A stretch of DNA of 64,000 nt, taken from IMG/VR virus record IMGVR_UViG_3300049005_000030, positions 1-64,000 of that record. One strand, given 5' to 3'. The stretch comes from a virus. The notes under the pieces are model-generated. The model worked only from the letters and a program-made list of their open reading frames with translations. It was not told the DNA's origin and made no database searches. Shown here piece after piece: positions 49,102 to 57,726 of this stretch. The first letter of the stretch is position 1. Every line of letters starts with the position of its first letter. The translations under genes were made by a program, and so were the position numbers.

Positions 49102-50852
49102 CCGAGACCCGCACACCACGCTTCGGCTACCCGCAGTGGAACGCCGACACCGACTCGCCCAGCCGCCTGGACTTCGACGAGTGGTCGAACGTCGCCGAGG
49201 CCAAGAACGCCTACGACGACGGCGCCACCTTCGCCACGCTGCCGACCACGGCCCTTGTGCAGGGCCGCTACGCCCTGGTCAACGCCACCGGCAACTACCG
49301 GACGCTGTACCGGCGCGACGACGCCGGCAGCTGGCGGTTCGTCGGCGGCGACACCATCCCGGACACGCTGCGACTGCGGGCGCTGGCCGGGCAGGCCACC
49401 ACGGCGCAGGCCCTGGCGCTGAGCCACCCCACCCTGACCAGTGCGTCGCTGACCCTGGCCTATGACGGCTCGATCATGGCCGGCGGCAGCTTCCGCAGCT
49501 TCGACGCGAACGACGCGGCCAAGGGCGGCATCGTTGTCGGCTCGAACGCGGCCGTCGACCCCGTCAACAACGGCCGGCTCTACGTCACCACCCGCCAGAC
49601 CGGCGACCGGGGCCTGGTCATCCAGCCCTACCTGCCGACCGGCGTCGACCCCGGATCCGGGGACCTGTTCACGGTGCGCGACACCAGCGGCACCGGACTG
49701 TTGGTCGTCAACGCCTCCGGGCAGTTGCGCGAGCAAGCACCCTCGGCCTTCGGCGGCGCGTCCATCCAGTCCACTGCCATGCTGGCCGTGTCGCCGTCCA
49801 GCTCGAACAGCGACACCGTCACCACCGGCCTGCTGCTCTACGGCCAGACCGGCACCGGCGGCGCCAATCCGGCCAGCGCGAAATACCTGCTTCAGCTCTC
49901 GCGCGACTCCGGCGACCTCACTCCGGCGAACGCTATTGGCCTGGTCGCCCGCAACGGCATCACCTGGGGACGGCTGCCCTGGGGCACCCCCAACACCGAC
50001 GGCACCATCACGCTGGCCGCCAACACCCACTACCTGCGGTCCAGCTCGAACGCCTCCGCGTTCGTACAGTGGCGCTTCAGCGACCCCGCTCACGAGAACG
50101 ACCCATCCAAGGACACCCCGTACTTCACCGCCTCGGCCACCGCGATGGCCTGGCGTATCCCGGCCCAGATCTCCAACGAGTACAGCAACGCCCGTCCCGC
50201 GCTGGACCTCTACCGGTTCGTTGACTACTCGAACCCGTTCCTGCGCGTCATCCGCGCGGTGCGGGTCGACCCGAACACCATCACCAGCACGCTGGTCGGC
50301 CAGTGGGAGGCCGACGGCCGGCAGCAGACCGGCGCGCCCTGGCGTGCCATGGGCACCATCCGCGACGGCCGGCAGCAGATCGCCCACGTCTGCCACAAGA
50401 CGTTCGCCGCGCCGGGTGAGCCCGCAGACCACGGGCAACTCGTCAACCCGCTGGGCACCTTCGCCTACACCTGGCCGGTGATGACGCTGCATTCGGCCAG
50501 CGCGGCGGACATCGAACTGGACCTGATCACCGAATTCATGCTTGGGGCAGGGGCCAGTGGCCAGGACGACGCCCAGGCGGTCGGCCAGCAGTTCGCCATC
50601 TCGATCAACTCCGGCACGTTCTCCAACGTCGACACGGTGCGCGAGGTCGCCAGCGCCGTGCCCCGGGCGACCAACCGGCGCGCGGGCGCGACCTACCCCG
50701 CGCGGGTCCGCCTGCTGAACGTCGCGGCCGGCGCGCAGATCCAGGTCCGCACCACATTGAGCGTGGGCGACGCGGCTCCAGTCATCTATATCCGCTCCCT
50801 GGATCTCCGGGTGTCGGAATTGGTGATCGAGTCGTATTCGCCGATCGCGTGA
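49098..50852 (+). CDS. Tail fibre / receptor-binding protein, 584 aa
   Basis: The N-terminus (RFGYPQWNADTDSPSRLDF) is of a type common at the start of actinophage fibres. The rest is beta-rich and Gly/Ser/Thr-rich (GSIMAGGSFRSFDANDA, GRLYVTTRQTGDRGLVI) with a C-terminal beta domain. As the last large gene of the baseplate group it is the main host-recognition candidate. GTG overlaps the previous stop by 4 bases. Confidence 0.8.
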   Translation: MTETRTPRFGYPQWNADTDSPSRLDFDEWSNVAEAKNAYDDGATFATLPTTALVQGRYALVNATGNYRTLYRRDDAGSWRFVGGDTIPDTLRLRALAGQATTAQALALSHPTLTSASLTLAYDGSIMAGGSFRSFDANDAAKGGIVVGSNAAVDPVNNGRLYVTTRQTGDRGLVIQPYLPTGVDPGSGDLFTVRDTSGTGLLVVNASGQLREQAPSAFGGASIQSTAMLAVSPSSSNSDTVTTGLLLYGQTGTGGANPASAKYLLQLSRDSGDLTPANAIGLVARNGITWGRLPWGTPNTDGTITLAANTHYLRSSSNASAFVQWRFSDPAHENDPSKDTPYFTASATAMAWRIPAQISNEYSNARPALDLYRFVDYSNPFLRVIRAVRVDPNTITSTLVGQWEADGRQQTGAPWRAMGTIRDGRQQIAHVCHKTFAAPGEPADHGQLVNPLGTFAYTWPVMTLHSASAADIELDLITEFMLGAGASGQDDAQAVGQQFAISINSGTFSNVDTVREVASAVPRATNRRAGATYPARVRLLNVAAGAQIQVRTTLSVGDAAPVIYIRSLDLRVSELVIESYSPIA

Positions 50853-50881
50853 GTGAACGCAACAACCGGGAGGGTACCACC

Positions 50882-51145
50882 GTGTATGAATTTATCGACA
50901 AGAATTCGGCAAGCCAGTTGCGAGCCGAGAGGATCCACCACCTCGAAGCCCAGCACTTCCGCCTGGGGCTGGAATTGGAGGAAGTTCCCGGAAACGAAGG
51001 AATCAAGGGTCAGATGGCCGAGATTGAACGGCGGATCGACATGCACCGCCGCATCCTCGGAGCTGCCCCATTGAACACGTTGGAACAGGAGAACGGGCAA
51101 GAAGTCGTCACCGACTCCTCGGCCGAAGCGGCCGGGGGGGTGTAG
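50882..51145 (+). CDS. Small helical protein, 87 aa
   Basis: A charged helical protein (LRAERIHHLEAQHFRLGLEL) likely to form a coiled coil. The family is unknown. GTG 50882 follows GGGAGGG; an alternative GTG at 50849 overlaps the fibre stop without an RBS. Confidence 0.65.
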   Translation: MYEFIDKNSASQLRAERIHHLEAQHFRLGLELEEVPGNEGIKGQMAEIERRIDMHRRILGAAPLNTLEQENGQEVVTDSSAEAAGGV

Positions 51146-51159
51146 CCGAGGGGGAACGC

Positions 51160-51573
51160 TTGGACGGCAAGGGATCGCGATGGACCAACGTCCACACGAT
51201 GGTCAGCTGGCTGCGCCGATGGGGCCTGGCGGTGCTGAGTTACCTGCTGCTGTCCATGACCGGCGTGTTCGTGTTCACCGGCGATCCGTCGCCCACCCTG
51301 CTCAACCAGGGCGGCCCTGGCGTGGTCGTTGCATGGGGCCTGTTCTGCCTGGTCGGCGGCCTGCTCGCCGGGGCTGGATTCGTCATTCCCTACCCGCCGA
51401 TGGAGTTGGTCGGTCTCGGTTTGGGGGCGACGGCGAGTCTGACCTGGTGCGCAGCGCTGGTGTTGCAGGCTGTGCAGAACCAAACCACCACGTCGCTGAC
51501 GGCGGCGTGTATGGCGGCCGTGCTGGCCTTGGCCCAGGTGCAGCGCTGGATCGGGTTGCGGTCCCAGAGATAG
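51160..51573 (+). CDS. Membrane protein with four hydrophobic segments, 137 aa
   Basis: Four transmembrane helices are visible (about residues 21-40, 55-75, 83-103, 110-128). The start is TTG 51160 after GAGGGGG. Position among small membrane proteins after the fibre gene suggests a lysis or membrane role; no family is known to me. Confidence 0.65.
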   Translation: MDGKGSRWTNVHTMVSWLRRWGLAVLSYLLLSMTGVFVFTGDPSPTLLNQGGPGVVVAWGLFCLVGGLLAGAGFVIPYPPMELVGLGLGATASLTWCAALVLQAVQNQTTTSLTAACMAAVLALAQVQRWIGLRSQR

Positions 51574-51587
51574 GAAGGGGTGGGCGA

Positions 51588-51953
51588 GTGGTGATGACCG
51601 TGGCGGCAGCCAGTGACGTGTTTAGTTCGTCGGGAATCCTGAGCATTCTTCTCGGTGGCGGCCTGCTCACTGCGGTCATCGGTGCCTACCGATTCGTTGT
51701 GAACCTGCGCACGACGGAACGCGGGCTGGCCCGGAACCGGCTTCGCGACGCCAACAGCGAGGCGCGGCGCGCGGAATACGAGTCGTCGCTATGGCAGAGC
51801 CGATGCGGTGACCTTGAGTACCTGCTCCGACAGAACGGTGTCACCGTTCCGCACTACTCCAAGGAATTGCAGCGGCTGGTTGACTCGCCCGACAGCACCG
51901 AACTTGATCTGAGCAAGTTCGATGGGGGACCGAAGGGAGGCGCGAAGAAATGA
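51588..51953 (+). CDS. Single-span membrane protein with helical cytoplasmic tail, 121 aa
   Basis: One N-terminal membrane helix (ILSILLGGGLLTAVIGAYRF) is followed by a long charged helix (RLRDANSEARRAEYESSLWQ). The layout resembles spanin-like or holin-accessory proteins but is not diagnostic. GTG 51588 follows AGGAAGGGG. Confidence 0.6.
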   Translation: MVMTVAAASDVFSSSGILSILLGGGLLTAVIGAYRFVVNLRTTERGLARNRLRDANSEARRAEYESSLWQSRCGDLEYLLRQNGVTVPHYSKELQRLVDSPDSTELDLSKFDGGPKGGAKK

Positions 51954-52801
51954 GCACCGACAGCGACGCTGAGGCACGGCACGCCGAGCCGATCGACGTG
52001 GGCCGCTCGCGACGCGCCACGCGTGTCGCCCTCGCACTGCTGACCGGCGGTCTGGCCCTCGCGCTGGTGATGGCCATCCTGCTGATCGTCGGCAATCACC
52101 AGCAGAACCAGAAGATCGATTCCCAGGCGCAGGAGATCCGAACCAACGCCACCACCCTCGGCCAGCTCGGCGCGGTCGTCAGCCAGCAAAATGACCTGTT
52201 TCGCCAGGTCTGCGAGGTGGCCGGCGGTCAGGTCGACAAGAATCCCGCCGCCCAGCAGGTGTGCCAGCGCGTACAGCGCGGCGAGCCCGCCGTGCCCACC
52301 CCAGCCGCCGTGCCCAAGGATGGCGTCGGCATCGACTACACCCGCCAGCTGGACCGCTGTTACATCGAAGTCGGGCTGACCAACCACCAGGTCAACAGGT
52401 TCGGGCCGTTCTGCGGCGCCGACGGCGCGCCCGGCCCGACCGGGGCGACAGGCCCCGCCGGCCCCACGGGCCCGACCGGGGACAGCGGGCAGGACGGCCC
52501 GACCGGGGCGGCGGGACCCACCGGCGCGCAAGGGCAGCCCGGCGTCGGTATCGCCACCGTCGTCACCAGCTCTGACCACTGTTTCGTCGACGTCACCCTG
52601 ACCGACAACACAGTGCACGTGGTCGGTCCGTTCTGCGGGCCCCCGGTCGGGGAGTACACGATGACCCTGGCTGACGGCACCCAGCAGCACTGCACACGCT
52701 CCGGCGGGGCCGACACCGCCCCCAACTACACCTGCACGCTGGTCGTCCCGACCACCAGCACGGTGAACCCCGCTCGGCGCGGCACTACCACCCATCGCTG
52801 A
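51950..52801 (+). CDS. Membrane-anchored collagen-like protein, 283 aa
   Basis: One membrane helix (about residues 25-48), a helical stalk (QKIDSQAQEIRTNATTLGQL), then a collagen-like Gly-X-Y run at about 160-200 (GPTGATGPAGPTGPTGDSGQ) flanked by two related Cys-containing beta segments (DRCYIEVGLTNHQVNRFGPFC and DHCFVDVTLTDNTVHVVGPFC patterns). It is probably exposed outside the host membrane or on the virion. ATG overlaps the previous stop. Confidence 0.75.
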   Translation: MSTDSDAEARHAEPIDVGRSRRATRVALALLTGGLALALVMAILLIVGNHQQNQKIDSQAQEIRTNATTLGQLGAVVSQQNDLFRQVCEVAGGQVDKNPAAQQVCQRVQRGEPAVPTPAAVPKDGVGIDYTRQLDRCYIEVGLTNHQVNRFGPFCGADGAPGPTGATGPAGPTGPTGDSGQDGPTGAAGPTGAQGQPGVGIATVVTSSDHCFVDVTLTDNTVHVVGPFCGPPVGEYTMTLADGTQQHCTRSGGADTAPNYTCTLVVPTTSTVNPARRGTTTHR

Positions 52802-52869
52802 CCGGGCGTCACGATGAGGTCGAGAGGAACCCGCGCCGGAGGCTCCGGGCGGCCAGTGAGGAGAACACG

Positions 52870-53235
52870 ATGACCAACGGGTGGCTGTTGAAGACGGTGG
52901 CCGCGCTGATCGCGACCGCCCTGGTGGCGTTACAGACGGGCCTGGCCGATGGCGGTCTGTCCGTGCAGGACTGGATCATCACCGGGTCCACGGTGCTCGG
53001 CGCCCTGGGTGTGGCCATCGTGCCGAACACCCCGGAGCTGGGTGTGGCCAAGCTGGTGGTCGCAGCGATGACGGCCGGGTTCGTCGCGGCCCAGACGGCC
53101 ATCTCCGACGGGACGATCAGCGGGTCGGAATGGATCACCGTCCTGATCGCCGCGCTGGGCGCGCTGGGCGTGTGGGCGGCGCCGGGCGCGGCTTCGCTGT
53201 TCGCGAACCGTCGCAGCGGTACCGTACGGCCATGA
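52870..53235 (+). CDS. Holin candidate with internal duplication, 121 aa
   Basis: It has the layout of actinophage holins: hydrophobic segments (VAALIATALVALQTG, VLGALGVAIVPN, VAAMTAGFVAAQTA, LIAALGALGVWAAPGAASLF). The two halves are related (DGGLSVQDWIITGSTVLGAL and DGTISGSEWITVLIAALGAL), so the protein arose by duplication. No endolysin gene is next to it. GAGGAGAA precedes the ATG. Confidence 0.65.
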   Translation: MTNGWLLKTVAALIATALVALQTGLADGGLSVQDWIITGSTVLGALGVAIVPNTPELGVAKLVVAAMTAGFVAAQTAISDGTISGSEWITVLIAALGALGVWAAPGAASLFANRRSGTVRP

Positions 53236-53501
53236 GCGACGACACCCAGCAGGACCCGCATAGCGTCCGCCCCGAGGGGTTCGAGATCAAGTCGACCCCG
53301 GGCATCGTACCGGCCATGGTGCCGGCCATGGAGGGCGTGCACCACGGCGTGATGCACCCGGGCGCGAGCAACGCCCCGGGCAGCGACGACCAGCCGCGTT
53401 CGGTCGCGCGCACCGAGGACAATGCGCGCACCGAGGACGACGAGAAAAAGTCGGCCGGCACGGCGCGCAAGGCTCCGGCCAAGGCCGCCGACGCGAAGTG
53501 A
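53232..53501 (+). CDS. Small hydrophilic protein, 89 aa
   Basis: A disordered, charged protein with a Lys/Ala-rich C-terminus (KSAGTARKAPAKAADAK). It is the last gene of the virion block and overlaps the holin candidate by 4 bases (ATGA). A TACCGT hexamer ends 6 bases before the ATG, so a leaderless transcript is possible. Function unknown. Confidence 0.55.
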   Translation: MSDDTQQDPHSVRPEGFEIKSTPGIVPAMVPAMEGVHHGVMHPGASNAPGSDDQPRSVARTEDNARTEDDEKKSAGTARKAPAKAADAK

Positions 53502-53508
53502 TCCGCGA

Positions 53509-53555
53509 GGGCTGAACTTCCAACTAAAACAGCGTTCTTATTGGAAGTTCAGCCC
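53509..53555. terminator. Bidirectional terminator between the two large operons
   Basis: A perfect 15-bp stem (53509-53523 with 53541-53555) with a 17-base loop, where the plus-strand virion block meets the minus-strand DNA-metabolism block. The minus-strand gene stop (53524) lies in the loop. Confidence 0.9.
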
Positions 53556-53817
53556 CCAGTGGCAAGCCAGCTTGGATCCGGTCCAGGTCGTGCACGGCGT
53601 CCAGCAGCGCCAGCGTCAGCCGGCCGGCCTCCGTGGCCGGGTCGAGCGCTTCGACGCCACCCGGCAGCAGCAGACAGGCGGCCAGCATCTGCGCCGCGTC
53701 CACCACGCCGGACACCAGCCGCGCTACCGGGGGAGGTGGCGCGGCTGGTGATTGATCCATTGGATTGGCCAGACCGCCCTGCACCAGTCGAAGCTGCGGG
53801 CGGCCCGGCCCGTTCAT
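53524..53817 (-). CDS. Hypothetical protein, 97 aa, ending inside the terminator
   Basis: A helical, hydrophobic-rich soluble protein (VDAAQMLAACLLLPGGVEAL). The family is unknown. Its last codons (ELPIRTLF) and stop are encoded by one arm and the loop of the terminator. Its ATG overlaps the VRR-NUC stop by 3 bases. Confidence 0.6.
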   Translation of the reverse strand: MNGPGRPQLRLVQGGLANPMDQSPAAPPPPVARLVSGVVDAAQMLAACLLLPGGVEALDPATEAGRLTLALLDAVHDLDRIQAGLPLGAELPIRTLF

Positions 53818-54254
53818 CTCCCGCTCCCGTGCACTGCCGGGTCACCCGGTTCGGTCAGGGGATTGATCCACGGCACCGAGTCGTTCAGGTGGGCCAGGAT
53901 CTCCCGGGCGTGCTCCACCGTCTCCGCCCAGCCGACCAGCGCGCCGGCCTTCTGCCAGTCGATCAGCCGCTGGAACTGTCGCCCGTCGGGACGCTTGCCC
54001 GGTCGCTTCATCTCGATGGCCACCATGCGGCCCCGGCAGCAGGCCATGACGTCCGGGTGGCCGCCCTCGGCGCGGTGGTCGCCGCTGGTCTTGAAAGCGT
54101 ACGTGCACGGCAGGCTGTTCAACATCGCGATGACCTCGCGCGTGCGCGGCGTCTCCGACCGCCGGTCCCGCTCGGCCACCTTCTGCGCCCGCAGCGTCGG
54201 CGCCGGCCGCTCGTAGTCGTCGTCGTCGACCACCGTCATGAAGCCATCGGACAT
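53814..54254 (-). CDS. VRR-NUC domain nuclease, 146 aa
   Basis: The C-terminal 100 residues show the VRR-NUC pattern: TREVIAMLNSLPCTYAFKTS, GGHPDVMACCRGRMVAIEMK, RQFQRLIDWQKAGALVGWAE. The catalytic-type residues D (in HPD), E and K (in IEMK) are present. Phage VRR-NUC proteins act on branched or ssDNA. ATG 54254 follows GGAGG; an ATG at 54239 overlaps the helicase stop and is an alternative. Confidence 0.85.
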   Translation of the reverse strand: MSDGFMTVVDDDDYERPAPTLRAQKVAERDRRSETPRTREVIAMLNSLPCTYAFKTSGDHRAEGGHPDVMACCRGRMVAIEMKRPGKRPDGRQFQRLIDWQKAGALVGWAETVEHAREILAHLNDSVPWINPLTEPGDPAVHGSGR

Positions 54255-56041
54255 GTCGGCAGCACCTCCAAGTCCGGGGGCAGCAGGTCGACGCGCTTGA
54301 TGAAGTTGCGCGGGTTGTCCGGCGCGAGCACCCGCAGCTCCTCGCGGGCCCGGGTGACCGCCACATAGAACAGCCGGCGCATCTGGTCGCGGCCATTGAT
54401 CGAGTCCAGCTGACCCACTCCGGCCGCCGACAGATCCGGGCTGACGTAGACCACGTCCGACACGCCACCCTTGACCGAGTGGATGGTGCCGATCAGCACA
54501 CGCGGGTTGTCGGCCAACGCGCGCACCCCGCGCTTGCGGACCACCTGCAACGGGAACGCGCACAGCTTGACCTTGCTGGCCATCAGCGCGCCCGCGAACC
54601 ACTCCGGATCCGCCGACAGCACCCGGTCCAGATCGAACTCGTCCAGCCCGGGGAACAGCGCGGTGACGTCCTGCTCGCTGATCTCCCCCTTGGGCAGCGC
54701 GTCCAGGCTGGACTTGAGACCCCGACGCAGACCGGCCTTCTTGGTGTCCAGCAGCGGCACGAACGCCCGCAGGTCCTCGCCGGTCCACAGCCGGCCACGC
54801 TCCCCCATGCCCTCATGCGGCAGCAGGTAGCGGCTGACCCGCTCGGCGGTGGACATGCCGTTGGCCGCGTTGAACGGGTTCCACCGGCTCTCGGACGGGC
54901 GCAGCGGGTTCCAGTACGGGATGCCGGCCTCCCGCAGGCCCCGGATCATCTGCTCCAGCATGTAGGTGCAGCTGGCTATGACCATGATCGTGCGGTCGGT
55001 GGCGAGCAGCTCGGCGTCAATCTCGCTGATCAGCTCGGCCGAGCCTAGCGACTGCGGCACCAGGTAGGCGGCGCCCTCGACCTTCACGCCGGTGTCGCGC
55101 ATCGCCGGCCGGCCATCCTCGTCGACCACCGGTTTGCCGTTGTGTAGCAGCGGCTCCAACACGGTGCGCGGGTTGTAGACCTTCTCCTGCCGGGCGCTGA
55201 TCCGGTGCACCCAGCGGTCGGCGATACGGTGCACCGCCCAGGGCACGCGGTGCGACTTGTCCAGCACCAGCCGGTCGACCTCGAACCCCTGGGATTCCAG
55301 GTCCAGCAGCAGCGTGGGATTCGCACCGCGCCATTCCATGATCGCCTGATCATCGTCCAGCGCGATCACCACCGACTTCGCCAGCCGACCCCAGGCCAAC
55401 ACCAGCTGCACTTCCAGCGCGGTCAGGTCCTGGCCTTCGTCGACCACCAGCACCATCGGGTTGCCGGGCGCCGGCTCTCCTGCACGGGCCAGCTCCAAGG
55501 CCAGCTCGATCATGTCGGTATAGTCGACCGCCTGCACCTCGTCCTTCCACTTGTGCCAGGCGGTGGCGAATGAGGCCAGGTCGGGCGGGTAGTCGGCGGG
55601 GTCCTCGCCCATCGCGCGAGCCTTGTCCAGCGACGAGATCAGGTCGTCGCCGCTGGCGGGCATGACGGTGTTGCCCCCGCCGCCCTCGGTCGCGGCGGCC
55701 GCGCTGGCGCGCCGGTTGTCCGGCGTGATGCGCCACTCCGAGCCAACGTCCTGGTTCCAGCCGGCGAGCACCTTCGGGTCCAGGGCGACGTCCAGACTGT
55801 GCCCGATGGCCCGGTAGGCCAGGCTGTGCAGAGTGCCCACGGCGCGGTCGGGAAGGCCGAGGCCGCGTCCGCTGATCTCACGGGCGGCGGTGACGGAGAA
55901 GCTGACGACGACCAGCGATTCGGGGCCGTGCTGCTCGACCACGCGGCGCACCTGATTGGTCAGGTAGTGGGTCTTGCCGGTGCCGGGCGGGCCGAACACA
56001 AGGTGAACTCGCCCCCTTGTGGATGCCTCGCTTTCGCTCAC
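54236..56041 (-). CDS. UvrD/PcrA-like SF1 helicase, 601 aa
   Basis: SF1A motifs in order: Walker A GPPGTGKT (17-24), VVDEGQDLTALEVQLVL (motif II), ALDDDQAIMEWRGA (motif III), GTIHSVKGG (motif V) and FYVAVTRAREEL (motif VI). The length is shorter than full UvrD. It would unwind DNA in replication or recombination; its neighbours are a Cas4/RecB-like nuclease and a VRR-NUC nuclease. GTG 56041 follows GGAGG. A GTTCCGC tag lies in its leader. The 123 bases upstream contain no gene. Confidence 0.92.
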   Translation of the reverse strand: MSESEASTRGRVHLVFGPPGTGKTHYLTNQVRRVVEQHGPESLVVVSFSVTAAREISGRGLGLPDRAVGTLHSLAYRAIGHSLDVALDPKVLAGWNQDVGSEWRITPDNRRASAAAATEGGGGNTVMPASGDDLISSLDKARAMGEDPADYPPDLASFATAWHKWKDEVQAVDYTDMIELALELARAGEPAPGNPMVLVVDEGQDLTALEVQLVLAWGRLAKSVVIALDDDQAIMEWRGANPTLLLDLESQGFEVDRLVLDKSHRVPWAVHRIADRWVHRISARQEKVYNPRTVLEPLLHNGKPVVDEDGRPAMRDTGVKVEGAAYLVPQSLGSAELISEIDAELLATDRTIMVIASCTYMLEQMIRGLREAGIPYWNPLRPSESRWNPFNAANGMSTAERVSRYLLPHEGMGERGRLWTGEDLRAFVPLLDTKKAGLRRGLKSSLDALPKGEISEQDVTALFPGLDEFDLDRVLSADPEWFAGALMASKVKLCAFPLQVVRKRGVRALADNPRVLIGTIHSVKGGVSDVVYVSPDLSAAGVGQLDSINGRDQMRRLFYVAVTRAREELRVLAPDNPRNFIKRVDLLPPDLEVLPTCPMAS

Positions 56042-56164
56042 GGTGTGTGTCCTCCAAGTGAATGCGGAACCGTCGTCACGACGGAAGATAACCCCGGATC
56101 GGGTGGACGTGCCAGGGCTTCCGGCGTGTCTTGCTTGCCTTGTGATGTCCTGTGTAGACGGCCT

Positions 56165-56938
56165 CTACGGGGCCTTGTTGGTCCACACGGGACAGAGGGA
56201 GACGAAGCGGCACGAGCCGCACACCGAGGGTGACGGGGTCGGTGTCCAGACGCGGTCCGACTCTGCCCGCTCGGCCGTTGACTCCACCCGAGCTAGCGCC
56301 TCGATCGCCGCCGACTCGGGAAACTCCACCAACACCTCGCGCGCCGAGATGATCGAGTAGAGCCCGGCCGTGACGGTGTGGACCCACGGCCAGCGCTGCG
56401 CCACCAACGCCCGGTAGACGCCCAGCTGGTCGTCGTCCAACAGGTCCTCGGCCGCCGGCAGAGACGACACGTTGCGGTACTTCCAGTCCCGCACATGCAC
56501 GCTGTCCCGGCCGGTCCGCAGCACCAGGTCGGCCGACACCGCCAGCGGCGTACCCCACGGGGCCGGGGCCTTCATGTCCAGTTCGACGCCCAGAATTGCC
56601 TTGGGGTGAGGAACGGGCAGTGCGTCCAGCGTGGACGCGACTCTGTCGAGCACCGCCGGCAGCGCGGCCTCGTCGGCTGTCTGGATGCCCAGCGCCTCCC
56701 ACTTCGCGGTGACCGCGTCCAGCGCCTCGCCCTGGTAGCGCGACATCAAACCGGGCAGGTAGCCGGGAAAGGTCGCCGCCGACCGGTACGCCTGCTCCAA
56801 CCCGGCGTGCGCGGCCGTGCCGACCAGCAGGTGCGAGGCCATGCGGCTGGTCGGTGTCGCGCCGTTGACGTGCCGGAACCACCACTGGCGCGGACAGTCC
56901 CGATACATCCGCGCCTGCGACGGCGACCACGAACGCAT
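56165..56938 (-). CDS. Cas4/RecB-like PD-(D/E)XK exonuclease with probable Fe-S cluster, 257 aa
   Basis: The Cas4/PDDEXK layout is visible: SPSQARMYRDCPRQWWFRHV at the N-terminus (C15), a conserved His in VGTAAHAGLEQ, D in SADLVLR, DWK in VHVRDWKYR, and a C-terminal CGSCRFVSLCP giving three more cysteines. Four cysteines suggest a 4Fe-4S cluster. It is followed by the SF1 helicase, an AddAB-like pairing. No CRISPR array or cas1/cas2 is present, so the role is DNA processing in replication or recombination. Confidence 0.85.
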   Translation of the reverse strand: MRSWSPSQARMYRDCPRQWWFRHVNGATPTSRMASHLLVGTAAHAGLEQAYRSAATFPGYLPGLMSRYQGEALDAVTAKWEALGIQTADEAALPAVLDRVASTLDALPVPHPKAILGVELDMKAPAPWGTPLAVSADLVLRTGRDSVHVRDWKYRNVSSLPAAEDLLDDDQLGVYRALVAQRWPWVHTVTAGLYSIISAREVLVEFPESAAIEALARVESTAERAESDRVWTPTPSPSVCGSCRFVSLCPVWTNKAP

Positions 56939-57177
56939 CAGCGGAACTCGGAGGTGTCGGGGGTGATGTCGGCCTGGGCTTCGTTCTGCTCGAACGGCGA
57001 CTCGTAGGACAGGTTGTCGCCGTCCACGCTGATCTCTCGGATTCTGCCGATGCCCTTCAGTCGCACGGTGATGATGCTGCGGCCGGACAGCTGCGCCGCA
57101 CGAGCCTGCGCCACCACCTTCTCCAACTCGTCCAGGTTCATCTGTCCCACGATCTTGGGGCTAATGACGATCTTCAC
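56938..57177 (-). CDS. Small beta/alpha protein, 79 aa
   Basis: A short protein (VKIVISPKIVGQMNLDELEK ... ITVRLKGIGRIREISVDGDN). The family is unknown. GTG 57177 overlaps the previous stop and has GGGAGG close upstream; an in-frame GTG at 57189 is possible. Its stop overlaps the nuclease start (TGATG). Confidence 0.6.
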   Translation of the reverse strand: MKIVISPKIVGQMNLDELEKVVAQARAAQLSGRSIITVRLKGIGRIREISVDGDNLSYESPFEQNEAQADITPDTSEFR

Positions 57178-57401
57178 GGGTCCTCCCACAGTGTCGTTTG
57201 GTTTGGGTCGGGCGGCGCCGGCTTCTTCGGTGGCCGGGGAATGCCGCCGCGCGCGTCCAGCTCGGCCGCCAACTCGGACTGTGCTTTGAGCAGCCGGGAC
57301 ATATCGTCCGCGCTGTAGTAGACAAACTCCTCAGTGGACAGCGAACGGCAGGCAGCGGCGGCCCACCTCGCGATGAGTCGCCGTGCCTGCCGTTGATCCA
57401 T
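57174..57401 (-). CDS. Small helical protein, 75 aa
   Basis: Helical N-terminal part (QARRLIARWAAAACRSLSTE) and a Pro-rich C-terminus ending in NQTTLWEDP. The family is unknown. Its ATG follows the preceding stop closely and its stop overlaps the next start (GTGA), so it is coupled. Confidence 0.6.
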   Translation of the reverse strand: MDQRQARRLIARWAAAACRSLSTEEFVYYSADDMSRLLKAQSELAAELDARGGIPRPPKKPAPPDPNQTTLWEDP

Positions 57402-57402
57402 T

Positions 57403-57663
57403 TCAGCTCACCCGGAGCATCTGGTAAGACCAGGTGTCGCCCGGCTCGTTCGGAAACCGGTTCTCTACCTCGCACTCGTCACGGTCGGCCTGGGTGATGT
57501 GGCCGCGTCCGCAGGTCACACACAGGCAGTCGCCGCAGCACAGCTTGCCGTCGCCGTCGTCGCACACGACGCCATCCAGAATGGGGACGGCCTCGGCCAG
57601 CGCCTCGAAGTTCTGGCCGCAGAACGAGCAGTTGGCGGTGGCGCGAACGATGGTGCGCTGCAT
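57403..57663 (-). CDS. Cys-rich zinc-binding protein, 86 aa
   Basis: Cysteine pairs are visible at CSFC (12-15), CCGDC, CVTC and a later C in DECEVE, with a His in GRGHITQ. It probably binds two zinc ions. GGAGG precedes the ATG. It is the first gene after promoter P13. Confidence 0.65.
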   Translation of the reverse strand: MQRTIVRATANCSFCGQNFEALAEAVPILDGVVCDDGDGKLCCGDCLCVTCGRGHITQADRDECEVENRFPNEPGDTWSYQMLRVS

Positions 57664-57696
57664 TGGTACCTCCGGGGCTTGAGCGGAACAAGGTGA

Positions 57697-57726
57697 AGCT
57701 TAGCCGGCAACAGGGCGGCTAGTCAA
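57697..57726 (-). promoter_or_regulatory. Palindromic promoter P13
   Basis: Minus strand: TTGACT, spacer AGCCGCCCTGTTGCCGGC, TAAGCT, then GTTCCGC. The TAA of the -10 box is the stop codon of the upstream gene (57700-57702). It would boost transcription of 57663 through 53524. Confidence 0.8.

Noticed and set aside
56165-56938. Cas4-like gene as a sign of a CRISPR-Cas system
   Set aside because: No repeats with spacers and no cas1, cas2 or effector genes are in the window; Cas4-like nucleases are common in phage replication modules.
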